A stretch of DNA of 64,000 nt from Bacillus infantis (GCF_020171945.1 NZ_JAIVAP010000001.1:620001-684000), one strand, 5' to 3'. Counted from the stretch's first letter, positions 25,329 to 34,209 are shown. Notes: a model not told the origin generated them from the letters alone. Program-made: numbers and translations.

Positions 25329-25934
25329 TTATTTTCTCCTCCGCCTGAACAAAAAGACAGCTGCGCCAATTACGGCCAAGGCAATCAGTATATATACCAC
25401 ATTAGAATACATCCCCAGATATTCCACTGCTGTTTCCCATGAATCGCCAAAGGCTGCCCCAATATTCACAAGGATTGTATTCCAGATCAGTGTACCGATG
25501 ACTGTAAATAGCATAAACAGCGGAAAATTCATTTTCGCCATCCCGGCAGGAATGGAAATAAGGCTTCTTACCAGAGGGATCATCCGGCATATCAGGATTG
25601 TCCAATAGCCGTAGCGGTCAAACCACCCAAAAGCTTTATCAAGATCTGCCTTTTTCAGGCGGAGGATGCCTCCCCACCTGTCTATAATTCTTTCAAGCCG
25701 ATTTCGGCTCAGAAAAAGGCCCGCCCCGTAAAGCAAACCAGCTCCCGCTGTCGAGCCAAGAGTAGCCGCAGTAATTGTCCCGAAAATTGTAATACTTGTT
25801 TGCGCAGTCATAAAACCGCCAAATGTCAGAATAATTTCTGACGGGATAGGGGGAAAAATATTCTCCAGCGCAATCAGCAGGAAAATTCCTGCATAGCCAA
25901 ATTGTTCAATCACATCTTTAATCCAGTTCTCCAT
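25329..25934 (-). CDS. DedA family membrane protein
   Basis: 201-aa DedA/SNARE-associated protein with the re-entrant signature ENIFPPIPSEIILTFGGF (about residues 24-41) and the conserved RMIPLVRSLISIPAG. DedA proteins are lipid scramblase/flippase relatives linked to undecaprenyl-phosphate recycling and envelope homeostasis. ATG 25934 has GGGAGG 5 nt before it; the frame to 25946 is not needed. Monocistronic, ending just upstream of the TPP operon promoter. Confidence 0.93.
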   Translation of the reverse strand: MENWIKDVIEQFGYAGIFLLIALENIFPPIPSEIILTFGGFMTAQTSITIFGTITAATLGSTAGAGLLYGAGLFLSRNRLERIIDRWGGILRLKKADLDKAFGWFDRYGYWTILICRMIPLVRSLISIPAGMAKMNFPLFMLFTVIGTLIWNTILVNIGAAFGDSWETAVEYLGMYSNVVYILIALAVIGAAVFLFRRRRK

Positions 25935-26157
25935 AATACCTCCCAAGATGAAACGAAGTATATCAGTTAATAACCGTTATCTTCTATTTCCTCCCCTTCA
26001 GGAAAAGGGAATTTCAATCGGTCAAGCCCATTCAGCTGAAATTAGAATAACTCATCCTGCAAAATAATCAAATTATATCCTTCACAGGATCACTATTTGG
26101 AACATATGTTCTAAAACCGCATATATTTTATGGATATTTTCAATGAGGAGGATGTCA

Positions 26158-26412
26158 ATGAAAGCTACCCCTGATGTTTTTGCCAGTATGGCACGTTATC
26201 TGACTGAGGATGAAGAGGCAGCTGAAGAGCTATGGATAAAAGTACTTCTTGCTGCTAAAAGAAACGGGATGGGTAATGACCGGGAAATTATATTGCCTGC
26301 TGCAGTGGAATCATTAAGGATACTGATGAGGAAAATGAAATCATCCGAACCTGCAAAAAATCCTGCCGCTTATTTTTACGCTGTCATTGACCGAAAGCTT
26401 AAGCTGCTTTAA
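26158..26412 (+). CDS. Hypothetical 84-aa helical protein
   Basis: Start ATG 26158 has GAGGAGG 7 nt upstream, itself containing the upstream ATG of a longer frame. The protein is soluble and largely helical (TEDEEAAEELWIKVLLAAKR), with a basic C-terminus (IDRKLKLL). The first part is faintly reminiscent of sigma-factor region 2 helices, but no HTH follows. Family not recognised. Standalone gene ending near a bidirectional hairpin. Confidence 0.65.
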   Translation: MKATPDVFASMARYLTEDEEAAEELWIKVLLAAKRNGMGNDREIILPAAVESLRILMRKMKSSEPAKNPAAYFYAVIDRKLKLL

Positions 26413-26446
26413 TACGCTTAGGCTGATTACTTTCTAAAAACCAAAA

Positions 26447-26472
26447 GATCCGCCAATAAATAAAGGCGGATC
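26447..26472. terminator. Hairpin between convergent genes
   Basis: Stem GATCCGCC / GGCGGATC with a 10-nt AT loop; on the minus strand it is followed by TTTTGGTTTTT. Likely ends the acetyltransferase transcript from the right and possibly the 26158 gene. Confidence 0.65.
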
Positions 26473-26507
26473 CGCAGCTTCAAGAAATATTAAAATTGGG
26501 GTGGAGG

Positions 26508-26557
26508 GGTGACAGGCACCTATACCAGTCAGCCAACTGGTATAGGTGCCTGTCACC
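26508..26557. repeat. Long perfect inverted repeat, GGTGACAGGCACC family
   Basis: Perfect 21-bp arms (26508-26528 and 26537-26557) around an 8-nt loop, followed by three copies of a 10-nt CACCGCTCTT-like direct repeat to about 26587. One arm recurs identically at 63240-63260. The word GGTGCCTGTCACC is frequent between genes in many Bacillus genomes; I suspect a REP-like element moved by a RAYT-type transposase, but none is in this window. Confidence 0.85.
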
Positions 26558-26588
26558 GCTCTTCACCGCTCATCACCGCTCTTCACTG

Positions 26589-27056
26589 CTATCTAAGCTT
26601 CAAACAATAAACAGGCTCTGGATGATGCCCTTCCTCTACCTCGCCGGTGGGAACAAAGCCGGCTTTTTCATACATTTTTATCGCTCTGTCATTATCATGG
26701 ATCACTGTTATATAAATCTCACTGCAATCTAATGACTCTGCCATCTCATCAATGACGGCCTTCAGGACGGGACCGCTGTATCCTTGCCCTTGATATTGAT
26801 GGCCGATCATCATACTGATCAATTCATGCCACTCTGTTTCCTTCCTGAAGCCGTATGAAGCAAACCCGATCAGCGTGCTGCCATCGTAAATAGCTCTAGG
26901 CGTATACCCAAACACCTGGCAGGCGCCAAGGAAAAAGGCGTTCGACCCTACCCATCTTTCATAAATCTGGATCCTTGTTTCCTGCACTTCATCTGATTTG
27001 AGATTGATAACATCATAGAAATTTTGTTCTGTTACTTCCGTAAGTCTGATATCCAT
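26589..27056 (-). CDS. GNAT family N-acetyltransferase (SpeG/BltD-like)
   Basis: 155-aa single-domain GNAT. Order of motifs: MDIRLTEVTEQNFYDVINL at the start, FASYGFRKETEWHELISMMIG, the acetyl-CoA loop HQYQGQGYSGPVLKAV, and NDRAIKMYEKAGFVPTGEV at the end. The N-terminal part resembles spermine/spermidine acetyltransferases such as BltD, but the acceptor is not certain. ATG 27056 is chosen since GGGGG lies 5 nt before it. Confidence 0.88.
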   Translation of the reverse strand: MDIRLTEVTEQNFYDVINLKSDEVQETRIQIYERWVGSNAFFLGACQVFGYTPRAIYDGSTLIGFASYGFRKETEWHELISMMIGHQYQGQGYSGPVLKAVIDEMAESLDCSEIYITVIHDNDRAIKMYEKAGFVPTGEVEEGHHPEPVYCLKLR

Positions 27057-27160
27057 CATTACCCCCTGTTTTTTTATATATTTGACGAGATCATTATACA
27101 ATATTTCCTGGATTTAATATCAGAATTTTCTATTTTCCTATACTTCATATAGCAATAAAC

Positions 27161-27184
27161 AAGGACAGCGCCTGCGCTGTCCTT
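27161..27184 (-). terminator. Terminator of the second TCS operon
   Basis: 11-bp stem AAGGACAGCGC / GCGCTGTCCTT with minimal loop; T-rich on both sides. Lies 27 nt past the last gene of the operon (27211). Confidence 0.8.
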
Positions 27185-27210
27185 TTGTTCCATATATAAC
27201 TTCTTGAAAT

Positions 27211-27831
27211 CTAAATCTTTTCCGCCTTGATGGCGCCCTGTGCCTGCTTTGCTGTCTGCTGTAGAGCAGGAATCTGCGGACTCTGACCTTTATTGTGAAA
27301 TATCATAATCATCACCGGTACAATAATGATGAAAGATAACAGCAGCATGACAAGCACAAGCGAAGATCCGGTCAATTCCTTGGTCATATCATGAAGATAA
27401 AGCTGGAAGAATTCCTTGATTTCTTTGTTCCCGAACACATTGGCGGAAGTCAGGAATTCCTCTTTTTCCAAGTCATAATAATAAATATCCCTTTTCTTAA
27501 AAATGAACAACCCATCTCTTTTCAGCTCATATTCAACAAAGCCTGCGGCAATGCTTGACTCATATTCTTCTGTTTTTTCTTCATTTTCCGGTGTGGAAGG
27601 ATTGTCAGCCTTAACAACCTTGACTACATTTCCTTTAAAAGATATGAAATCCTTCACTATGGCAGATTGCTCGTTATAATAATGGACGGTTTTCTGCAGA
27701 TGTCCATCCAAAACGCTGGCTAATGCCTGTTCTCCTTCCATGCCCTCTTTAGCTGCACAGCTGGTACCTGCTCCTAAAAAGCCTGGCAGCAAAGCTATCA
27801 GCATAATAAATACCAAATGCAATTTCTTCAT
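27211..27831 (-). CDS. Secreted/membrane protein of the second TCS operon, unknown function
   Basis: 206 aa with an N-terminal signal peptide (MKKLHLVFIMLIALLPGFLG, followed by SCAAK, a possible lipobox or cleavage site), a hydrophilic outer domain of about 120 residues (YYYDLEKEEFLTSANVF), one TM helix (about 157-178) and a short cytoplasmic tail. Fourth gene of the operon, 4 nt after the lipoprotein. The paralogous operon at the left edge is cut before this position, so whether it has a counterpart cannot be seen. Family not recognised. Confidence 0.78.
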   Translation of the reverse strand: MKKLHLVFIMLIALLPGFLGAGTSCAAKEGMEGEQALASVLDGHLQKTVHYYNEQSAIVKDFISFKGNVVKVVKADNPSTPENEEKTEEYESSIAAGFVEYELKRDGLFIFKKRDIYYYDLEKEEFLTSANVFGNKEIKEFFQLYLHDMTKELTGSSLVLVMLLLSFIIIVPVMIMIFHNKGQSPQIPALQQTAKQAQGAIKAEKI

Positions 27832-27835
27832 AAGA

Positions 27836-28894
27836 TCATCCCTTTTTTACAATAATAGTTTCCAGCAGCTCCTTTAGCCTCCATGAAGGAATATAGGGAT
27901 CATAGATGATCAGTTCAAATTGAAACCTTCCATCGTTCCATTCAGCAAGAATACCGGTTTCGGGGATCGGATAAATGGAGACAGGGTGTCCAAGCACATA
28001 ATGGTTTGAATCTCCTTCATCGGCTGCATTTAAGCCGGGAGCCGATTTTTCACCTGTAAGCCTCATATATTCCCTGCCGTCTTTTGTGTAAGACAAACGA
28101 TATCCTTCTTTTGAGGATTGAAGCTTATCGGCTGAAAATAAATTGATTTGATTTTTCTCCTCAAAAAGCAGGATCCCATTCGGAAGGCTTTGTAAGGAAA
28201 CCTCCTTCGCCTGCCAATTTAAATCATAATCTGTTGCAGCATTGATCTTCTCAGGCAGCTGAAATTCATCCATCGGTACAGAATGGATTTCCTTTTCTTC
28301 TTTAATCAATGTTTTCTTCCTCAATTCCGCTGAAGCGGTGCTTGTCTTAAGAATCCTCCATTTTTTCTTGCTGATCCAAAGCTGTTCCTCATGGCCGCTT
28401 TCATGATCCTTTGGGAGTGCTGACAGCCAATAGGCTGCTTTTCCTTTTACATCTGTGTCTCCTTTAAGCATAATACTGTGAGTCTCCCTGAGATTTTCAA
28501 GAGCAGCAACACTCGCTTCTTTATCAGGCATTTTTCGGCTGAAATATGAGCCTGGCAGCGGCAGCACCTTTGCTGTTGTACTGCCTTCTTTATACATTGT
28601 CATATATCTGCTGTTTACGGCAGTATAGTATACGCTTCCATCAGGGACAGACGTAATATAGAGAGATTTTTGATGAACAGGATCATTCCAGGAGCGGACG
28701 ACTGTTGTTTCTGCTTGTCGGTCTGATTCAGAAATGCTTACTTCTTTTTCCTGGTAGATTCCTGAACCAGTGGTCTGTTCAGTGCTCTCCAAAAGCTTTT
28801 CCACTATGTCCGCTCCCTTGGCGGCAGGACTCACTGTACATCCTGCCATCAGGAAAATAACCGGACACATTGCCAATATTGAATAGAATCTCAT
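27836..28894 (-). CDS. LolA-like lipoprotein of the second TCS operon
   Basis: 352-aa lipoprotein, lipobox LMAGC at residues 15-19. The body alternates short beta strands (GSVYYTAVNSRYMTMYK, AAYWLSALPK, EQLWISKKKWRILK) like LolA/YdcC proteins, with a second C-terminal unit (GILLFEEKNQINLF ... PVSIYPIPETGILAEW). It overlaps the kinase stop by 4 nt (ATGA). Same operon position and general fold as the truncated lipoprotein at 1-556. Likely works outside the membrane with the kinase's sensor domain; this is inference. Confidence 0.8.
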   Translation of the reverse strand: MRFYSILAMCPVIFLMAGCTVSPAAKGADIVEKLLESTEQTTGSGIYQEKEVSISESDRQAETTVVRSWNDPVHQKSLYITSVPDGSVYYTAVNSRYMTMYKEGSTTAKVLPLPGSYFSRKMPDKEASVAALENLRETHSIMLKGDTDVKGKAAYWLSALPKDHESGHEEQLWISKKKWRILKTSTASAELRKKTLIKEEKEIHSVPMDEFQLPEKINAATDYDLNWQAKEVSLQSLPNGILLFEEKNQINLFSADKLQSSKEGYRLSYTKDGREYMRLTGEKSAPGLNAADEGDSNHYVLGHPVSIYPIPETGILAEWNDGRFQFELIIYDPYIPSWRLKELLETIIVKKG

Positions 28895-30378
28895 CCGGCT
28901 GCCTTCCTTTCCCTGCTTGCAGACTCAGGCAAAAAACCAATGAAGCAAGTGCCAAATCCTTCTTCTGACACCACGTCAATTTTTCCTCCCTGCTTCTCCA
29001 GGATCATCTTTGCTATAGGAAGGCCGAGACCGCTGCCCCGTTCCCCCTGCCGGGTATGTTTTTTCCTTGAAGGGTCTCCTTGATAAAAAGGCTGGAAAAC
29101 ACGCTCATAATCCTGCTCCGGTATCCAGCTTCCTTCATTCTGGATGACCAGCCATACACCCTTGTCCTGGTTTCCGGATTGCCGGATTTTCAATATAGCT
29201 TTCGGATATAGAAATTCCGGCAGCCTGCTACCCAGGGAGAATGCTGAAGCATGAACGCTTCCACCGGCTTCTGTATGCTGAATCGCATTCATGACAAGAT
29301 TATCGAAAAATCTAAGCATCTGTTTAGGATTAACGTTATAGCGCCCGGACACATTCACATAATCTGTCAATGTGAGTTTGTGAGATCCGGCAAGCTCTTC
29401 ATATTCTGATAAAGCCATTTCAAAAAATTCCTGTCCTTCCACTTCCACAGCATCCTGCAAATAATTGACAGATTGAAGTGACATCATCGTGGTGAGATCA
29501 TCAATCAGCTGCCTGATATACTGTGATTTTCTCAGGATCAGCTCTAGCTTATCCTTTGCGGAGCCCGCTTTACTCACCATGGCGCTTTCGGCTGACACCA
29601 TGATGCTGGTCAAAGGTGTCTTCAAATCATGGGAAATGGAAGCAGCCATAAAATCCTTTTGCTGCTGAATCAGTCTGATCTCTTCTTCTTTTTCTTTCAG
29701 TTTCTTTGCCATGTTTTGAAAGTTCAGGAACAGCTCCCCGATTTCATCCTTCCTTCCGGGAAGCTCTGCAGGCTTTTCCCCCCTGGCAAAAGAATTCATC
29801 CTCTCCATTAGCATATTCATCGGCATGAACAGTTTTCTTTTCAGCAGGACAAGCATGCCAGCGTAAATGCAGGCAAACAGTATGAAGTAAATGAAAAATC
29901 CCCATGCAGTCCGTTCTTCTACACCTTCAATCCAGCTCAGCCGCAAAAAAGAAACCTCAAAGAAACCGATTGTTTCGCCATTTGAAAATACAGGTTTTTT
30001 GAGAATAAAAGCATCATAGCCTGTTTCCATTTCATAAAGGCCTTTATATACGTTGTCCAGCTCTTCTTTGAAATGAAGCTGCCGCTTTGGGTCGGTCGAA
30101 AAGACGATTTTTCCTTTGTCATCGAAAAGGGTAAAGATTGTTTTTTCCTGGGCATATTCTCTGAGCCGTTCATATTCACTTCCGCCTGTCCCGTCATAAA
30201 GATTCGGATTGGAAAGCAGCCTCTCATACAGCTCCAGTTTTTTCTGAGCTTCCAGATAATCAAGCATTTCCTGTTTCTCATCGTATGATTGAATGAATGA
30301 AAACAGCAGAAGCAGCACGATGAGCGGCAGGATCATAACAGCGAGAAAAGCAGCCATCAGCCAGAGTTTAAGCTTCAT
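28891..30378 (-). CDS. Sensor histidine kinase, paralog of 546-2021
   Basis: 495 aa: TM1 (residues 4-26), an outer sensor of about 120 residues, TM2 (about 165-185), HAMP (FMPMNMLMERMNSFARG), H-box SHDLKTPL (His about 249), N-box NLVMNAIQHT and G-box GSGLGLPIAKM. ATG 30378 is right: it overlaps the regulator by the same 11 nt as in the first operon, while the longer frame to 30543 is read inside the regulator gene. Sensor segments NLYDGTGGSEYERLREYAQ and NLYEIQPASKYEKLRQLST of the two kinases line up, so both loci come from one duplication. Confidence 0.93.
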   Translation of the reverse strand: MKLKLWLMAAFLAVMILPLIVLLLLFSFIQSYDEKQEMLDYLEAQKKLELYERLLSNPNLYDGTGGSEYERLREYAQEKTIFTLFDDKGKIVFSTDPKRQLHFKEELDNVYKGLYEMETGYDAFILKKPVFSNGETIGFFEVSFLRLSWIEGVEERTAWGFFIYFILFACIYAGMLVLLKRKLFMPMNMLMERMNSFARGEKPAELPGRKDEIGELFLNFQNMAKKLKEKEEEIRLIQQQKDFMAASISHDLKTPLTSIMVSAESAMVSKAGSAKDKLELILRKSQYIRQLIDDLTTMMSLQSVNYLQDAVEVEGQEFFEMALSEYEELAGSHKLTLTDYVNVSGRYNVNPKQMLRFFDNLVMNAIQHTEAGGSVHASAFSLGSRLPEFLYPKAILKIRQSGNQDKGVWLVIQNEGSWIPEQDYERVFQPFYQGDPSRKKHTRQGERGSGLGLPIAKMILEKQGGKIDVVSEEGFGTCFIGFLPESASRERKAAG

Positions 30379-31075
30379 AATATTTTCCTCCAATAAACCG
30401 ATAGCCTGTGCCCCAGATGGTCTGAATGAACCTTGGATTCTTGGTCGAGTCTCCCAGCTTTGTCCGCAGGCTTTTAATATGAACGGTGATGGTGTTGTTT
30501 CCGTCCACATCTTTTTCCTGCCAGATATGCTCATATAGCTCACTTTTAGTGAAAGCCCGGTGTGAGTTGACGGAAAGCACTTCTAAAAGCGCAAACTCTT
30601 TTCCTGTCAGCTGCACTTCCCTCCCGTCAAGGGTCACCAGCTGCTTTTCAGGAAAAATACTCAGGCCTCCTGCAAAATTGAAATGCTGGCTCGACACAGC
30701 TGCTGTTTCAGAAATAGAACGCCTCAGCTGCACTTCGATCCTTGCCTCCAGCTCCCGCAGGCTGAAGGGCTTCGTCAAATAATCATCTGCTCCGAGCTTC
30801 AGGCCCCGGACCTTATCATCCTCCCCGAATTTAGCACTTAAAATGAGCAGAGGGACATTCCTGTTTTTCCAGCGGATATTCCTGCACAAATCGAATCCAT
30901 CCATTTCCGGAAGCATCAGATCGACAATCACAAGATCATATTGCCCGCACTGAAAATCCTCCCAGCCTTCCCTCCCATTGGAAGACCAGGCCAGATGATA
31001 GCCCTTATCAGCCAAATATTCTTTAACCAGAGAAGCAATCGAATGATCATCTTCCACTAGCAATATATTTTTCAT
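30368..31075 (-). CDS. OmpR/PhoB-family response regulator, paralog of 2011-2727
   Basis: 235 aa. Receiver: VEDDHSIASLV, phospho-acceptor in LVIVDLMLPEMDGFDL (Asp about 52), DYLTKPFS. Winged helix ends TVHIKSLRTKLGDSTKNPRFIQTIWGTGYRF. The DNA-binding helix region TVHIKSLR is identical to that of the other regulator, fitting the similar upstream sites at 2781-2801 and 31130-31150. First gene of a four-gene operon. Confidence 0.95.
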   Translation of the reverse strand: MKNILLVEDDHSIASLVKEYLADKGYHLAWSSNGREGWEDFQCGQYDLVIVDLMLPEMDGFDLCRNIRWKNRNVPLLILSAKFGEDDKVRGLKLGADDYLTKPFSLRELEARIEVQLRRSISETAAVSSQHFNFAGGLSIFPEKQLVTLDGREVQLTGKEFALLEVLSVNSHRAFTKSELYEHIWQEKDVDGNNTITVHIKSLRTKLGDSTKNPRFIQTIWGTGYRFIGGKYYEA

Positions 31076-31129
31076 TTTTTATCCCTCTCTTTTTTCCATT
31101 CTAGTATGTAATAGGAATAATGCCGGAAA

Positions 31130-31150
31130 TTTAAGAAAATCTTTATAATT
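31130..31150 (-). promoter_or_regulatory. Candidate response-regulator binding site of the second TCS operon
   Basis: Minus strand reads AATTATAAAGATTTTCTTAA plus A, matching the site before the first operon at 16 of 21 positions. It sits 55 nt before the regulator's start. Binding is inferred. Confidence 0.45.
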
Positions 31151-31176
31151 GCAGCAAACTATCCGGCAGCATAAAT

Positions 31177-31202
31177 AGCGGGGCGCGTAGTTGCGCCCCG
31201 CT
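31177..31202 (-). terminator. Terminator of the NAT-like gene
   Basis: 10-bp GC-rich stem AGCGGGGCGC / GCGCCCCGCT with a 6-nt loop, just after the stop at 31223. Confidence 0.75.
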
Positions 31203-31222
31203 GCGCATAAATTTCTGGTCCA

Positions 31223-31975
31223 TCAATCAGCCATATCAAGCCCCTTGTAAAGTCTCAGGGATTCTTCCAGAAAGGCTCTGTTAAACCCTGTCTTCTGATG
31301 GATCCGTTCCGCCCATGCCTCAAGCCCGGCAAGCGGAGGGTCATATACCAGCCCGTTCTCTGTGCTGAGGAAACTTTCCCAATCATAAAACTCCCAATGG
31401 GCCGTTTCACCTGTATGGGGAACGCGGCATTCCAAAAGCGGTTTAGGATGAATCTTTCGGCTTGAATGCCCGGCAGCAATCCAGAATTCATCCCTGTCGA
31501 CCGGCTCCAGATGATATGTTTGGAATGACTTCTTTCCGCTCGGCCTATGATAGGTGATACCTGCTGCATTGCCGCTGCTTTTAATTTCAATGCTTGCCGC
31601 CGGGAAATACCCTTTTAGCGGTGCTTTAGTGTCTCTATCAATCTGTATCGGCTGCAGCCACTGGTCGCCAAGGTCGCATAAAAAACGGCTTCCTTTATCA
31701 TCCTCGGCTACCACGGCTGCATGGGCCTTTTCTGTATGCAAGCCGCTTCCAACCGGATAGGCCCTGATTCCTTCTCTATCAAATTCGTCAAGCAGCCAAA
31801 GGGCAAGGTCAAAGCAGTTTCCAGTGATCCCAAACTGCTCCCGATGCTCTTTCATCTGGGAAACTTCCCTTTGCCCGATCCCTTTATGGTGCAGCCACAG
31901 TTTAGTAAGCGTCTCCATCGGGAAGCTGTCAAATCTTTTCCATACAGACAAAATGCTTTCAGGTGCTTTCATCAT
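31223..31975 (-). CDS. Arylamine N-acetyltransferase-like protein
   Basis: 250-aa protein of the NAT/transglutaminase-like superfamily. A Cys-His-Asp triad is visible: Cys54 in GITGNCFDLALWLL, His85 in KAHAAVV, and Asp101 or Asp104 in FLCDLGDQW. NAT enzymes move acetyl or other acyl groups from CoA to arylamines, or in biosynthesis close amide rings. Overall similarity is to the atypical Bacillus NAT-like proteins rather than the classic enzyme (RGG-x-C-x-E is replaced by ITGNCFD). Standalone gene with AGAGGAG ribosome site. Substrate unknown. Confidence 0.8.
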   Translation of the reverse strand: MMKAPESILSVWKRFDSFPMETLTKLWLHHKGIGQREVSQMKEHREQFGITGNCFDLALWLLDEFDREGIRAYPVGSGLHTEKAHAAVVAEDDKGSRFLCDLGDQWLQPIQIDRDTKAPLKGYFPAASIEIKSSGNAAGITYHRPSGKKSFQTYHLEPVDRDEFWIAAGHSSRKIHPKPLLECRVPHTGETAHWEFYDWESFLSTENGLVYDPPLAGLEAWAERIHQKTGFNRAFLEESLRLYKGLDMAD

Positions 31976-32267
31976 GCCACTCTCCTCTAATTGTCCGTTT
32001 GCTTAATTCGACAATCACAGAAGAATTTCCTTTAAAAACCAAAATAAAAAACCGGTATTATTGGCAAGTTTCCTAGAAATCTGCTGTCTGATGATTGACA
32101 TGTGTTTCAATTTTATAATATTAAATTAGGGCAATTTATCGTTGTGCAGACATATTTTACAATACAATCGGTTTGCCATGGAGTATTAGACGACTTTATA
32201 TTATCTCATAAATTCGATTCTGCTTCCAAATGATGTTACAATAGATGAAACGGCTCTTAAGGGAAGG
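31976..32267. other. AT-rich intergenic stretch
   Basis: About 290 nt between divergent genes. It holds TTGACA (32095-32100) followed by TATAAT-like sequence at a non-ideal 13-15 nt spacing, and a TACAAT at about 32236, either of which may be part of the promoter of the 32268 gene. Nothing else recognised. Confidence 0.35.
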
Positions 32268-32525
32268 ATGACCAATTTGATAACCTCTTACGAGAAAATA
32301 ACCATTTCCGGAAATAAGTATGCCGAGGTCTTCCTGAATATAACGGAGGACAAGCGATTCATTATTTCCATACCTTCCATCAGCTGGTCAGCCGAAATCA
32401 GTCAGCTGGATGATCTGAAAGAACAATTCGCTCATCTCCAGTCATCGCTGAATTTCCATATGTTTGAAGGGAACACGGAAGAGCTTGCTGCCGCAATTAT
32501 CAAAGAAGCAGAAAAACATATCTGA
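32268..32525 (+). CDS. Small YueH-like protein
   Basis: 85-aa soluble alpha/beta protein (KYAEVFLNITEDKRFIISIPSISWS, then a helical half). Length and the IPSISWS pattern recall the B. subtilis YueH family, of unknown function, but I am not certain. Start ATG 32268 follows AAGGGAAGG. Single gene with its own terminator. Confidence 0.65.
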   Translation: MTNLITSYEKITISGNKYAEVFLNITEDKRFIISIPSISWSAEISQLDDLKEQFAHLQSSLNFHMFEGNTEELAAAIIKEAEKHI

Positions 32526-32630
32526 TTCTCTTTTATAAACCGCCTGGCAGAGTGACTCTGTTAGGTGTGTATACACCATGAAAATTCCCCGGATTTTTCA
32601 CCTTTCTCTTTCTTGAAAAAACCCTGCTCA

Positions 32631-32658
32631 AAGTACGGAAAAGGAACTATCCGTGCTT
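32631..32658 (+). terminator. Terminator after the YueH-like gene
   Basis: Stem AAGTACGGA / TCCGTGCTT (one G-U) with a 10-nt loop and a following T6, about 105 nt past the stop. Confidence 0.7.
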
Positions 32659-32714
32659 TTTTCATTTTCTTTTCTCAGTCTATGCAATTGCAGTTCTGTA
32701 CATATGTAAAAGAA

Positions 32715-32738
32715 AAAGCCCGGAAGTATCCGGGCTTT
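32715..32738 (-). terminator. Terminator of the lmrAB-like operon
   Basis: 10-bp stem AAAGCCCGGA / TCCGGGCTTT with a 4-nt loop and T-run on the minus strand, right after the stop at 32743. Confidence 0.9.
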
Positions 32739-32742
32739 CCTT

Positions 32743-34209
32743 TTAATTGGAGCTTTCCTGATGCTCTACCTTAACGCGTTTAATAAAGAATGAAGCAATC
32801 AGTCCCAAAATGGCCACGCAAATGGCAAATATAAATGCATCCTGGATGCCTGCTGTCAATGACAGCGGCAGTAATGCGGGATCCTGAGGATTTGCTGCTT
32901 CTTCCATAAAGCTCTTTTGCCCAGCTGTCATGATGGAAATCGCAACAGCCGTTCCGATTGCACCCGCTACCTGCTGAAGGGTGTTCATGATAGCCGTGCC
33001 ATCAGGATACAGCTCAGGCGGCAGTTCGTTGAGGCCATTTGTCTGAGCCGGCATGAATACCATCGCAATCCCCACCATCATGAAGATATGCAGCATAACA
33101 ATATAGCCGGCTGACGTATCATTTGTTATTCCGGAGAATGCAAACATAACGATCGTGACGATCACAAGACCGCCTCGGACCAGCCATGTGGGACCGTATT
33201 TATCGAACAAGCGTCCCATTACAGGCGACAGAATCCCATTGACTACTCCTCCTGGCAGCAAGACAAGCCCGGCCGCAAATGTAGTCAGCAGAAGTGAATT
33301 CTGCAAATAGAGAGGAAGCATGATCATCGAAGATAATATGACCATCATCCCGATCAGCACCATCAGCAGGCCTAAATTGAACATAGGGTATGAAAATGTG
33401 CGCAGATTGATCATAGGCTGTTTCATCTTTGTCTGGCGGATACAGAAAAGAATCAAACCGACTACTCCAAGCACAAGGGCAATGATAACTTTCGGGCTCC
33501 CCCATCCTCCTTCTCCTTCACCGGCACTGCTGAATCCGAATACGATTCCGCCGAAACCGATCGTTGATAAAAGGATGGACAGCAGATCGATTTTTGGCTT
33601 AGTAGGGGTGGAAACATTCTGCATATAAAATAGTCCAAAAATGAGAGCTAAAACAAAGAACGGCAATGAAATCCAGAAAATCCAATGCCATGTCAGATTC
33701 TGCAGAATCAATCCTGATATCGTCGGTCCGATTGCAGGAGCGAACATAATGACCAGACCGATGATTCCCATCGCCCCTCCGCGCTTATGCGGCGGTATGA
33801 TGACAAGGATCGTATTGAACATGAGCGGCAGCAGAAGCGCTGTTCCGATTGCCTGGATGACGCGAGCCAGCATCAGGATGCTGAACACAGGGGCGACTGC
33901 TGCAATGAATGTCCCGATGATAGAGAAAACGAGCGATACTGCAAATAGCTGCCTCGTCGTAAACCATTGCAGCAGCAGTCCTGAAATCGGCACCAATATC
34001 CCAAGGGTCAATAAATACCCTGTTGTCAGCCATTGGACAGTAGCTGCATCCGTTTCAAAAATCACAATAAGATCCCTGATTGCCATATTCAGGGCGGTTT
34101 CACTGAACAGGCCGATAAATCCTGCTATCAGGAAAGAAATAATAATAGGAACCGCTCTGATTCCCTTTAATGCATTCGGCGCGGCTGCGCCTTGGTTAGT
34201 ACTTTGCAC
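32743..34209 (-). CDS. lmrB: LmrB-like DHA2-family multidrug exporter
   Basis: 488-aa MFS protein of the 14-TM DHA2 group (EmrB/QacA). Motif C appears as GLVIMFAPAIGPTISGLIL; motif D1-like WLTTGYLLTLGILVPISG is at the N-terminus. It follows an LmrA-like repressor gene by 30 nt, the same pairing as B. subtilis lmrA-lmrB (lincomycin/puromycin resistance). Start GTG 34209 has GAGAGGAG 8 nt upstream. Symbol given on family plus context. Confidence 0.88.
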   Translation of the reverse strand: MQSTNQGAAAPNALKGIRAVPIIISFLIAGFIGLFSETALNMAIRDLIVIFETDAATVQWLTTGYLLTLGILVPISGLLLQWFTTRQLFAVSLVFSIIGTFIAAVAPVFSILMLARVIQAIGTALLLPLMFNTILVIIPPHKRGGAMGIIGLVIMFAPAIGPTISGLILQNLTWHWIFWISLPFFVLALIFGLFYMQNVSTPTKPKIDLLSILLSTIGFGGIVFGFSSAGEGEGGWGSPKVIIALVLGVVGLILFCIRQTKMKQPMINLRTFSYPMFNLGLLMVLIGMMVILSSMIMLPLYLQNSLLLTTFAAGLVLLPGGVVNGILSPVMGRLFDKYGPTWLVRGGLVIVTIVMFAFSGITNDTSAGYIVMLHIFMMVGIAMVFMPAQTNGLNELPPELYPDGTAIMNTLQQVAGAIGTAVAISIMTAGQKSFMEEAANPQDPALLPLSLTAGIQDAFIFAICVAILGLIASFFIKRVKVEHQESSN

